Below are positions 15,854 through 21,148 of a stretch of 23,810 nt of DNA, piece by piece (the stretch's first letter is position 1; each line of letters begins with the position of its first letter). Made by a program: the position numbers and the translations under genes. Below the pieces are notes generated by a model. That model was not told the DNA's origin. It searched no databases and worked only from the letters and a program-made list of their open reading frames with translations. Source of the DNA: a virus. The DNA is taken from positions 1-23,810 of IMG/VR virus record IMGVR_UViG_3300049847_000195; one strand, given 5' to 3'.

Positions 15854-16197
15854 TGGGTGGTTCCTGTCTGTCCTGTGGATCCTGAGTCACGCGGCGCTCC
15901 TGTGTCTTGACCTTGAGGTATGGTCCGCTGCGACGCCTTGGCGCGCGTCACTTGCGGCGCTGGGCGTTGCGGCACCCCATACCCCGCCAGATCCGCCATC
16001 ATCGTCTGCTTCAACAGCTTCCCCCACGCACCAGGGTTCACCAGATCCTCCGCCAGCAACACCCCAGGCATCCCGCCCGCAGCCGCTCGCCACAGCCCGT
16101 CGCGGAACGTATCACCCACGTACAGCCCCTCAGAGCCGTCCGAGTTGCGGTAGTAGTGGGCCTCGACAGTGCCGAACAGGAGGGTGTCGATTTTCAT
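15850..16197 (-). CDS. Unknown protein with disordered C-terminus, 115 aa
   Basis: A 115-residue protein. Residues 1-75 look folded: a beta-rich start (KIDTLLFGTVEAHYYRNSDG) and helices (GMPGVLLAEDLVNPGAWGKLLKQTMM). Residues 75-115 are Pro, Gln, Gly, Ser and Thr-rich and probably disordered. The ATG at 16197 follows a GAAGG ribosome binding site at about 11 bases. The gene starts 13 bases after its upstream neighbour and overlaps the next gene by 4 bases. No family is recognised. Confidence 0.6.
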   Translation of the reverse strand: MKIDTLLFGTVEAHYYRNSDGSEGLYVGDTFRDGLWRAAAGGMPGVLLAEDLVNPGAWGKLLKQTMMADLAGYGVPQRPAPQVTRAKASQRTIPQGQDTGAPRDSGSTGQTGTTQ

Positions 16198-16210
16198 AGA
16201 CTTTCAACCT

Positions 16211-16429
16211 TCATTTGATCCGCTCCACCGTGCTCCGCACGCGCAGCCACTCGCCATCCTGCTTGATGTACTTCGGAACGTAGTCATCGCCTACGTCGTG
16301 CCAGTGTGCCGACCGCTTGCAGTACGGCAACGGCGCATCATCCAGCGAGGCCGCATGGAGGCCGGTGTGGCCAGCCTCCAAGTCACACACGATCGACTCG
16401 GAGTATGGCGGTGACGCGACGCACCTCAC
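16211..16429 (-). CDS. Small Cys/His protein, 72 aa
   Basis: A 72-residue protein starting at GTG 16429, which overlaps the TGA of the GroES-like gene (GTGA). Residues C3, C15, H21, H25 and C37 could bind zinc: the CDLEAGHTGLH segment has the C-x5-H-x3-H spacing seen in small phage and actinobacterial proteins with a Cys...GHxGxH pattern. The C-terminal part is hydrophilic and mixed (KYIKQDGEWLRVRSTVERIK). The role is unknown; coupling to the co-chaperonin gene suggests co-expression only. Confidence 0.58.
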   Translation of the reverse strand: MRCVASPPYSESIVCDLEAGHTGLHAASLDDAPLPYCKRSAHWHDVGDDYVPKYIKQDGEWLRVRSTVERIK

Positions 16430-16752
16430 GGTGCGGCCTCGTCATCCCTCACACTCGCAAGGATCGACTTCTCCTGGATCAAGATGTACCGATCCTGTGC
16501 ATCCTCAACCTCGCACGCAAACTGGTTCCCCGCCACGTACACCCGCTCCCCCACCTTCAAGTCCATCGGCATCCGATACCCCGGAACCGCATCCGTCGCC
16601 GCGCCCGGACCAACCGCAACCACGGTCCCCGTACTCAGCCTCGTCCCCTTCACCAGCAAAATCCCCCCCTTCGTCACCGTCTCCTCACGGTCCATCCGCA
16701 CCAGCACCATCTCGTTCCTAGGAACCAACACCTCACCCTGGACTGCAACCAT
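16426..16752 (-). CDS. groES: GroES-like co-chaperonin (Cpn10)
   Basis: A 108-residue protein (E. coli GroES has 97). The ATG at 16752 is chosen because AAGGAG lies 6 bases upstream; an ATG at 16758 would sit directly against it. The Cpn10 order is visible: EMVLVRMDREE for the first strands, a mobile-loop-like segment with the hydrophobic ILL (31-33) after GG in place of the usual IVL, then TGTVVAVGPG (41-50), KVGERVYV (66-73) and YILIQEKSILA (89-99). Phage co-chaperonins such as T4 gp31 cap host GroEL for capsid folding. No GroEL is encoded in the window, so partnership with host GroEL is inferred. Confidence 0.8.
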   Translation of the reverse strand: MVAVQGEVLVPRNEMVLVRMDREETVTKGGILLVKGTRLSTGTVVAVGPGAATDAVPGYRMPMDLKVGERVYVAGNQFACEVEDAQDRYILIQEKSILASVRDDEAAP

Positions 16753-16981
16753 CGCCATCTCCTTGATTAGGACGCGGACCGACCGATGGACCACCCACCG
16801 GCTCGTTCCCCGTCACCTCCATCAGCGCCGCCCGCAACGCCTTCGAGTACGACCGCACCCCATACCTCGCCATCGCCGCGCGCAACACTCCCTCGAAACG
16901 CGGCCACTCCACAACCATCGTCACCGAGCGCCACGACGAGCCATCAGCGCGATCGACGGGGACGCGACGGGGAGGCCTCAT
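16733..16981 (-). CDS. Unknown small protein, 82 aa
   Basis: An 82-residue protein starting with ATG 16981, overlapping the start of the GroES-like gene by 20 bases. Residues 20-60 (VVEWPRFEGVLRAAMARYGVRSYSKALRAALMEVTG) are helical and amphipathic; the rest is Arg, Pro and Gly-rich. The first bases of the gene are one copy of an 18-bp direct repeat whose other copy lies 26 bases upstream and encodes the same MRPPRR start. No family is recognised; a ribbon-helix-helix-type regulator was considered but is not supported. Confidence 0.5.
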   Translation of the reverse strand: MRPPRRVPVDRADGSSWRSVTMVVEWPRFEGVLRAAMARYGVRSYSKALRAALMEVTGNEPVGGPSVGPRPNQGDGDGCSPG

Positions 16982-17007
16982 GAACGAGTGCGACGGGGAG
17001 GCCTCAT
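16964..17007 (-). repeat. Tandem 26-bp duplication of a gene start
   Basis: An 18-bp sequence (GCGACGGGGAGGCCTCAT on the plus strand) occurs at 16964-16981 and again at 16990-17007, 26 bases apart. Each copy, read leftward, begins ATGAGGCCTCC. The upstream copy opens a 9-codon frame whose TGA overlaps the real ATG at 16981. It looks like a recent tandem duplication. Confidence 0.85.
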
Positions 17008-17210
17008 CGAATCAACACCTCATCAGGGCCAACGAACGCCAGCCCATCCGGGTTCTCCACGGCACGCTGAGCCTCCCACGCCACTCGCGCATCATCGACT
17101 CGCTGCGCAGCATCAAGACTCGGCACCGAAAAGTGCGCATCGCACGCATCTCGCCACGCCTGCAACAACTCAGCGCACTCTCGGCTCGGAGTCCACATAC
17201 GGCGTAACAT
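17004..17210 (-). CDS. Unknown small protein, 68 aa
   Basis: A 68-residue helical protein (SRECAELLQAWRDACDAHF, then DAAQRVDDARVAWEAQRAVENP). The ATG at 17210 is taken as start; a TTG at 17234 and an ATG at 17198 are alternatives, none with a strong ribosome binding site. It is the first small gene after the repeat-bearing gap in the leftward series. Coding is supported by open frame and composition only. Function is unknown. Confidence 0.42.
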   Translation of the reverse strand: MLRRMWTPSRECAELLQAWRDACDAHFSVPSLDAAQRVDDARVAWEAQRAVENPDGLAFVGPDEVLIR

Positions 17211-17248
17211 GCCATCGTCACGAGCGAGGGGCAAGCGGGCTCGGTGGG

Positions 17249-17400
17249 TAAAAATCCAGAACTACCAGGGGTGGGGTAAAAAGCGGAACTGGTAGGGGTG
17301 GGGCAACGACGACGGAGCGGGGATAGGGCATGTACAGCGCGGGTCCCGTCGCCCGAGGGTGGTCGCCCCATGGTGGAGCTGGAAAGTACCAGGGGCGGGG
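17249..17400. repeat. Three G-rich imperfect repeats, two in tandem
   Basis: Two adjacent units (17249-17276 and 17277-17303) share TAAAAA at one end and GGGGTGGGG at the other; a third, shorter copy ending in GGGGCGGGG lies at 17381-17400. The middle of the first is CTACCAG and of the second CTGGTAG, exact reverse complements. The units fill the gap between the 68-aa gene and the possible small terminase gene. They could be protein-binding sites or G-rich structures. Confidence 0.6.
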
Positions 17401-17426
17401 TCCGCCACGCTTACGTTAGGGTTCAA

Positions 17427-17480
17427 CGTCTGATAATATACCATATGATGCATTGACCATATTGGCGTATCACCTTGTCG
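17427..17480 (-). promoter_or_regulatory. AT-rich island, candidate leftward promoter
   Basis: In an otherwise GC-rich window this stretch is AT-rich, with TATATT and TATTAT hexamers on the minus strand that could serve as a -10 element. A convincing -35 box at 16-18 bases is not seen. It lies just downstream of the 159-aa gene and upstream of the small-gene run, a plausible position for a promoter. Confidence 0.25.
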
Positions 17481-17483
17481 TCA

Positions 17484-17963
17484 CTAGACTTGCGGCGATT
17501 GCGGCGCGTCCGTGATCTTACTAGTTGAGACTGGATCGGTCGAATCGGCCGGCGAAGGGCTCGAAACGCTCGAATCGGGAGCCGAAAGCGCTGGCGTCGA
17601 GCCGCGCGCGTCACCGTCCGGGAGAATGCGTAGGTCCCGGGCGAGAGCGTGCTCATGTCGCCGGATAGTTTCCGGTCGCCAGCCGCTGATCTTGGCGAGG
17701 AGTTCAATCGAGCGCGCGTCACCCTCAAGCGCCATCCTCACGAGCGTCTGTAACACGGCATCCCCCGTGCGCTCCCCTGACGGAAGCCTGCGCGAGATGG
17801 CGGACCTAGCCTTACTTTCCCAATCCCATTTCTGCCCCTTCCGCGCCAGTCCACCCTTCCGCGCTGCCTCGATAGCCTCTTCGCGCGTCCATGGCACGGC
17901 AATCTTACCCCTTCCATGCGCTGGCGTTATCAGCTCGGGCCGTGCCTCGGGCGATCCATCCAT
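17484..17963 (-). CDS. Possible terminase small subunit (DUF5681-like)
   Basis: A 159-residue protein starting with ATG 17963, the first gene of the leftward series. The segment EEAIEAARKGGLARKGQKWD and then TLVRMALEGDARSIELLAKISGWRP (residues about 25-100) resemble phage proteins in which a basic Gly-rich stretch precedes a helical ALxGDxxAIELL segment; some are annotated as DUF5681 or small terminase subunits. Small terminases bind pac/cos DNA and regulate TerL. Residues 110-159 are Ser, Pro and Asp-rich and likely disordered. TerL is 7.4 kb away, unusual but not unknown. Function is tentative; a DNA-binding regulator is an alternative. Confidence 0.5.
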   Translation of the reverse strand: MDGSPEARPELITPAHGRGKIAVPWTREEAIEAARKGGLARKGQKWDWESKARSAISRRLPSGERTGDAVLQTLVRMALEGDARSIELLAKISGWRPETIRRHEHALARDLRILPDGDARGSTPALSAPDSSVSSPSPADSTDPVSTSKITDAPQSPQV

Positions 17964-18042
17964 GCCAGAACGCTACCCCTTCCGCGCTCCCCTTGCAACC
18001 CTACAGTCGACGTATCAACGCATCCGGATGCCTCGTTTCCTT

Positions 18043-18240
18043 GTCTACTATGTCTACCTTGTCTACCTCTGGGGGGCGCGCCCATATACGTTCTCATAGC
18101 GTAACGTCACACTCTCTCTCGCTACATTACTACCACAGAGGTATACATAGTAGACAAGAATAGCGTAAGCGTATGAGGAGAAAGGAGTTATGGCGTGTCT
18201 ACCTCGCTGAACAGGTAGACCGAGGTAGACCGAGGTAGAC
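18043..18240. repeat. Phased GTCTAC/GTAGAC array, candidate operator or origin
   Basis: GTCTAC occurs at 18043, 18052 and 18061 (9-base period) and at 18197; its reverse complement GTAGAC occurs at 18150, 18215, 18225 and 18235 (the last three at a 10-base period, as GGTAGACCGA units). The two outer clusters face each other as inverted arrays. TTGTCTACTATGT near 18042 is nearly matched in reverse by ACATAGTAGACAAG at 18145. Such phased sites are typical of iterons or cooperative operators. The array lies at the switch point between leftward and rightward genes. Confidence 0.7.
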
Positions 18241-18302
18241 GAGCTACCCCGCATGGGACGCTCCGGGTGAGGGTGTGACGTAACTCTAGGCGCGGCATGG
18301 GG

Positions 18303-18332
18303 TTGCGGAAAGGCGTGAAATAATCCTAAAAT
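18303..18332 (+). promoter_or_regulatory. Candidate sigma70-type rightward promoter
   Basis: TTGCGG (18303-18308) and TAAAAT (18327-18332) are separated by 18 bases in a local AT-rich stretch, matching a -35 box moderately and a -10 box well. It would start RNA about 80 bases before the first rightward gene at 18423. It lies 60 bases beyond the GTCTAC array. Confidence 0.35.
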
Positions 18333-18422
18333 TGTGTTGATACCATGCGCGCGTGAGCCGATACTTCTGGTGTCGGGGTTGCCCCCGGCTGACCTCTCAA
18401 CCTAGCCCGCGCCGCCCGGATC

Positions 18423-18803
18423 ATGGCGGCACCCGATGCGATGAAACTCTCCGCTCCGTTCGCAATCTCCGCCCGCTTGCTCCCCGCCGTCAATGTCGCC
18501 GAGGCGTGGATCTCGCTTGATGGCACCGTGTTCTATCTCGACTTGCCGGATGGATCGGAACACGTCGTGGATGATGTGCGCCCTCCCGCTTGCGGTCGAT
18601 TCGACTACCGGAAACACTTCTCCGCGCTGCTCTCGTTCCTTGGGGCGTGCGCAGAGTCTCGCGCCTATGGTGCGCGGACGGGATGCAAGGGAGAAAACTC
18701 TGACTTGTTCTCTGAGGCAATCGGCGCATGGGCCGAGGAAAACTCCGACAAATTGTCGATGCTGGCATGTGAGATTGAAGAATCCGCCGTGGAGGGCAAG
18801 TAA
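18423..18803 (+). CDS. Unknown protein, first of the rightward cluster, 126 aa
   Basis: A 126-residue acidic protein. Residues 25-52 form short strands (AEAWISLDGTVFYLDLPDGSEHVVDDV), and 60-126 are helical (YRKHFSALLSFLGACAESRA, then DLFSEAIGAWAEENSDKLSMLACEIEES). The start at ATG 18423 has a weak ribosome binding site, and ATG 18441 is possible. A longer-looking overlapping frame from 18493 was rejected upstream of 18805 because its residues are Arg/Ser/Pro-rich. One base separates its stop from the next ATG. No family is recognised. Confidence 0.6.
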   Translation: MAAPDAMKLSAPFAISARLLPAVNVAEAWISLDGTVFYLDLPDGSEHVVDDVRPPACGRFDYRKHFSALLSFLGACAESRAYGARTGCKGENSDLFSEAIGAWAEENSDKLSMLACEIEESAVEGK

Positions 18804-18804
18804 C

Positions 18805-19041
18805 ATGGCGCGCCAAATTCACATGGACCGAATGAGGCAATTCGTCCCCGTTGGCAGACGATACGGGCACCCAGTTCCCACAGTCCGCCGTTGGTGCGGA
18901 TCCAAGTCGGGGGTCTCGACCGGTTCGCGCGCGGCGTTCAACGCTGCGCCTAATCGGTGCCCGCGATGCGAAACTATGCTCCGCTCAGCCTACACCCTCA
19001 CCACCCCGCACGCCGAAGACTCGGAGAGGGGGTGCCGATGA
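18805..19041 (+). CDS. Small Cys-pair protein, 78 aa
   Basis: A 78-residue basic protein starting with ATG 18805, one base after the previous stop (TAACATG). It has C31 (WCGSKSG) and a CPRC knuckle at C52/C55, with C77 at the end; C31 with C52/C55 could form part of a zinc site. The frame is open further upstream but overlaps the previous gene in a noise-like sequence, so this start is chosen. It overlaps the next gene by ATGA. Zinc or nucleic-acid binding is inferred from Cys spacing and basic residues only. Confidence 0.55.
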   Translation: MARQIHMDRMRQFVPVGRRYGHPVPTVRRWCGSKSGVSTGSRAAFNAAPNRCPRCETMLRSAYTLTTPHAEDSERGCR

Positions 19042-19289
19042 AAGCGCGCAAGCCTACGCACCGTGCCCGGTTCTGCCCGGACGATTCCGATACTGGATTC
19101 GATCTGTGCGAGGGTACGCAGATGGACTGCACTATTGCGCTGAGTTACTACGCGCGCCATTCCGGCGTCCCGTGCGAGTACTCAATCGGCGAGGACGGAT
19201 TGCACCAAATCCGCCTTGGGGCGCATTACGGCGCACCCGGAGCCGGTTCGGGGAGCGTCCAACCCATGCCTGAGCGCAGACGACGCTAA
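19038..19289 (+). CDS. Unknown Cys-containing protein, 83 aa
   Basis: An 83-residue protein with four cysteines (C13, C24, C31, C46) not in CxxC pairs. Its ATG lies in an ATGA overlap with the previous stop and has a GAGAGGGGG ribosome binding site. The middle (MDCTIALSYYARHSGVPCEYSIGEDGLHQIRLG) looks like a small mixed fold, and the C-terminus is Gly/Arg-rich. Function is unknown; coupling shows it is made with its neighbour. Confidence 0.55.
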   Translation: MKARKPTHRARFCPDDSDTGFDLCEGTQMDCTIALSYYARHSGVPCEYSIGEDGLHQIRLGAHYGAPGAGSGSVQPMPERRRR

Positions 19290-19293
19290 CCCT

Positions 19294-19339
19294 CCCGCCC
19301 GGCAATGTCCGGGCCGGGTCCGTGGCTCGAATCGCCACG
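19294..19339. other. Two adjacent hairpins in the intergenic gap
   Basis: CCCGCCCGG (19294-19302) pairs with CCGGGCCGGG (19309-19318) around a 6-base loop with one bulge, and CGTGGC (19321-19326) pairs with GCCACG (19334-19339). They follow the stop at 19289 by a few bases, as a terminator would, but no U-tract follows. They may stabilise or separate the two halves of the cluster. Confidence 0.35.
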
Positions 19340-19385
19340 CTGACGAGCGCCAGAAGCGCGAAACCTACTAGCAGAGAAACGAACA

Positions 19386-19745
19386 ATGGAACGCGATTCG
19401 ACTGTCAATCCGGCCAAGCTTGCAGCGTGCATCCGTCAAGTCTCGCGCGCATTCGTACTATGTGGCGAACGGGAGCGCGACGTGCTCAAGTCTGCCCTTC
19501 GGCGCGCGATTGCGAACGGGCATCCGCCGGTATCGCTGGACGCGGACGCGAAGTCTATTGGCGAGTGCGATCAATGCGGCTCGACGAAATGGACGCCGAC
19601 GCCGGAGGGAATGACATGCGGCGATTGTGGGCGCTGCCCATCGAACGACGACGACTACGAGGGAGACTGGTTCGACGTTCACGAAGCGCGAATCGACATG
19701 GCGGTAGACTTCGTGGATCGACGAATCGAGCGCGACAGGAACTAG
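19386..19745 (+). CDS. Small zinc-ribbon protein, 119 aa
   Basis: A 119-residue protein. The N-terminal half is helical (NPAKLAACIRQVSRAFVLCG, then RDVLKSALRRAIANG). The centre has a zinc-ribbon layout: C61/C64 (CDQCG) and C78/C81 (CGDCG), with an extra C84. The C-terminus is acidic, then helical (HEARIDMAVDFVDRRIERDRN). The ribbon may hold a nucleic-acid or protein contact; the target is unknown. The ATG at 19386 follows a weak GAG-type ribosome binding site. It is the clearest zinc-ribbon of the rightward cluster. Confidence 0.65.
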   Translation: MERDSTVNPAKLAACIRQVSRAFVLCGERERDVLKSALRRAIANGHPPVSLDADAKSIGECDQCGSTKWTPTPEGMTCGDCGRCPSNDDDYEGDWFDVHEARIDMAVDFVDRRIERDRN

Positions 19746-19830
19746 TCCAGGCCGAAACGCTGCCCTAAGCGGAGCGTCAGCGTGTCAGCCACGCTCTGAC
19801 GAGGCCGTCAGCGAGAACCCTAGCAACCGT

Positions 19831-19848
19831 GCGCGGAGGAATCCGCGC
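19831..19848 (+). promoter_or_regulatory. GNRA-type hairpin in a gene leader
   Basis: GCGCGGA (19831-19837) pairs with TCCGCGC (19842-19848) around the tetraloop GGAA, an exact GNRA loop. The stem and loop include the only Shine-Dalgarno-like run (GGAGGA), 8 bases before the ATG at 19857 measured from the stem end. The fold would hide that run, so it may act as a translational control element or a stability element. It is the last part of the 111-base gap after 19745, which otherwise shows only short AGCGTG/CACGCT pairing. Confidence 0.5.
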
Positions 19849-19856
19849 GAGATACC

Positions 19857-20270
19857 ATGGAAACGCAACGAGAGTACGAAACGCGCGAGCTTAGAAGCCT
19901 CGCGGCGCAACTAGCCGCGTGCGTCAATGCGCCGCTGGCTGATCGCAAGGAAGCTCAGGCCGAATGGCGCAAGGCGCTAGTCGAAGCGCCCGACATGATT
20001 GCGGAGCGCGTGGGCTGGCTGATCGAGGGATGCTACGGATTCGGCGCGTATCTCCGCGCTCAAGAATCGCTCAAGAGTCGCGGGAATCGCCCGGCGCAGC
20101 TTGCGCTCTTGCTCGCACCGCTTGACTTTCAATGCCCGCAAGCCATGGCGCGCGCTGCGTTCGCGTCGATCACGGAAGAGCAACAGGAGCGCGTAACGGC
20201 GCTGATCGCGTTGGAGATCGAAGCCCGCATCGCGCAGGCCGCGCTCGAATCCCGCGAGGTGTCGCAATGA
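19857..20270 (+). CDS. Unknown helical protein, 137 aa
   Basis: A 137-residue mostly helical protein (ETRELRSLAAQLAACVNAPLADRKEAQAEW, then a long C-terminal helix from about 105). The centre has a glycine-rich turn with two aromatic residues (WLIEGCYGFGAYLRAQ). It has three scattered cysteines, not a zinc pair. It overlaps the next start by ATGA. Its leader carries a strong hairpin. No family recognised; an accessory or host-interaction role is only possible. Confidence 0.58.
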   Translation: METQREYETRELRSLAAQLAACVNAPLADRKEAQAEWRKALVEAPDMIAERVGWLIEGCYGFGAYLRAQESLKSRGNRPAQLALLLAPLDFQCPQAMARAAFASITEEQQERVTALIALEIEARIAQAALESREVSQ

Positions 20271-20545
20271 GCGGCGCGAGCGAGCGGGTGGCGCACGACC
20301 ATCTAATCGGGGTCAATGCCGAGTGCCCGAACACTGGCAAGCCCTATCCTGGCTGGTCGTGGACGGAGCGAAAGCCCTACGATTCCTGCGCGGCGTGCTC
20401 GCCGCATCACAGGATGGCGCGCGGGCTGGCCGTGAGCCTGCATGAACTAGCCGAGCGCCGGGAGCGGATCGGCGAGACACCCCAGCAGTACCGCGCCCGC
20501 ATGGGGATCGGCGAAGAGTTTGAGAGGGAGGTGGGCCGTGGGTAA
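20267..20545 (+). CDS. Small Cys-pair protein, 92 aa
   Basis: A 92-residue protein starting at ATG 20267 in an ATGA overlap, with a GAGGTG ribosome binding site. It has C20, then C41/C44 with H47/H48 (DSCAACSPHHR), a possible CxxC-centred zinc site. The aromatic PYPGWSWTERKPYD segment and a helical end (LAERRERIGETPQQYRARMGIGEEFE) are notable. The upstream part of the frame overlaps the previous gene and reads as noise, which supports this start. Function unknown. Confidence 0.58.
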   Translation: MSGASERVAHDHLIGVNAECPNTGKPYPGWSWTERKPYDSCAACSPHHRMARGLAVSLHELAERRERIGETPQQYRARMGIGEEFEREVGRG

Positions 20546-20843
20546 CCGAAACGAATGCTGCCGCGAGTCGCAGGTTGCGCTCGATGACATCGAAGCGGTC
20601 GTGCAGTCCTTCGACGCGCACGACGACTGGAGTTGGGACGATGCAATCAATGCTATCAGGGACGTTTTAGATTCGACAGGGCGCGATTGTGCGCCAATCG
20701 AAGACTCCGAAGACGAGCCCAGCGGCGGCCCTTGGCTTCGCCCTTGTGGGCACACGACGCCGACGGCAGAGGGCGATTGTCCTACCTGCACTCGGTTTCA
20801 GAATGCCGAGGACGCCAGAGAGGATTCGGAGGTGGCCGAATGA
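20538..20843 (+). CDS. Small acidic Cys-pair protein, 101 aa
   Basis: A 101-residue acidic protein starting at GTG 20538, overlapping the previous gene by 8 bases, with GAGAGGGAGG upstream; an earlier TTG at 20520 is possible but less well placed. Residues 10-50 are helical; the C-terminal half has C70/H72 (CGH) and C81/C84 (CPTC), a likely zinc site in the pattern of small ribbon-like folds. The acidic stretch EDSEDEPSGG separates them. ATGA overlaps the next gene. Function unknown. Confidence 0.6.
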   Translation: MGNRNECCRESQVALDDIEAVVQSFDAHDDWSWDDAINAIRDVLDSTGRDCAPIEDSEDEPSGGPWLRPCGHTTPTAEGDCPTCTRFQNAEDAREDSEVAE

Positions 20844-21148
20844 GACCCACCATGCCTTGCACCGAGATCCGCACGCCGGACTACGGGAAGATTTACATCG
20901 ACCGCGACGGCCTAGCTTGGACGGTGGATTCCAGGCGCTTGCCGGAGTATGACGCGAGCGGGCCGGAGCCGGAGCGCGTGGATCGGAATGCGGAGATTGC
21001 GCGAAAGCTGGCTCGATTGCATGAGGAAGCGCACGACTGGCCGCCGTCCGATGCCGCGTGGGCACGGATCCAAGCCATCGAAGACGCCGCCATCGCCGCC
21101 GGCTGCGAGCGCGAGTTCCGAGCGCTGGTGACGGGAGGTACAACGTGA
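20840..21148 (+). CDS. Unknown protein, 102 aa
   Basis: A 102-residue protein starting at ATG 20840 in an ATGA overlap with an excellent ribosome binding site (GGAGGTGG). Residues 15-35 form a beta hairpin (GKIYIDRDGLAWTVDSRRL), followed by long acidic/basic helices (DRNAEIARKLARLHEEAHDW, AWARIQAIEDAAIAAG). No motif or membrane segment. GTGA overlap with the next gene. Function unknown. Confidence 0.6.
   Translation: MRPTMPCTEIRTPDYGKIYIDRDGLAWTVDSRRLPEYDASGPEPERVDRNAEIARKLARLHEEAHDWPPSDAAWARIQAIEDAAIAAGCEREFRALVTGGTT

Larger units (their letters stand above)
17964..18422. other. Divergent intergenic region with repeats
   Basis: A 459-base gap between the leftward 159-aa gene and the rightward cluster. 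It holds the GTCTAC array, a GC palindrome (GGGCGCGCCC, 18073-18082), a candidate rightward promoter and a small CGGGG/CCCCG hairpin (18374-18387). No convincing gene is seen; a 21-codon frame at 18173-18238 overlaps the repeats and has no usable ribosome binding site. Confidence 0.7.

Noticed and set aside
17262-17453. A 63-codon minus-strand frame over the G-rich repeats
   Set aside because: Pro/His-rich sequence produced by the repeats, no ribosome binding site.
18173-18238. Tiny 21-codon frame in the GTCTAC region
   Set aside because: No ribosome binding site at its ATG, and the AGGAG that follows is too close to the next ATG, which gives only six codons; its sequence is made of the repeats.
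19321-19339. tRNA T-arm-like GGCTCGAATCGCC
   Set aside because: The loop does not align to the TTC consensus and no acceptor, D or anticodon arms surround it; treated as a plain hairpin.
19322-19768. A 148-codon plus-strand frame overlapping the zinc-ribbon gene
   Set aside because: Arg/Ser-rich shadow; the 119-aa frame contains the ordered CxxC pairs.
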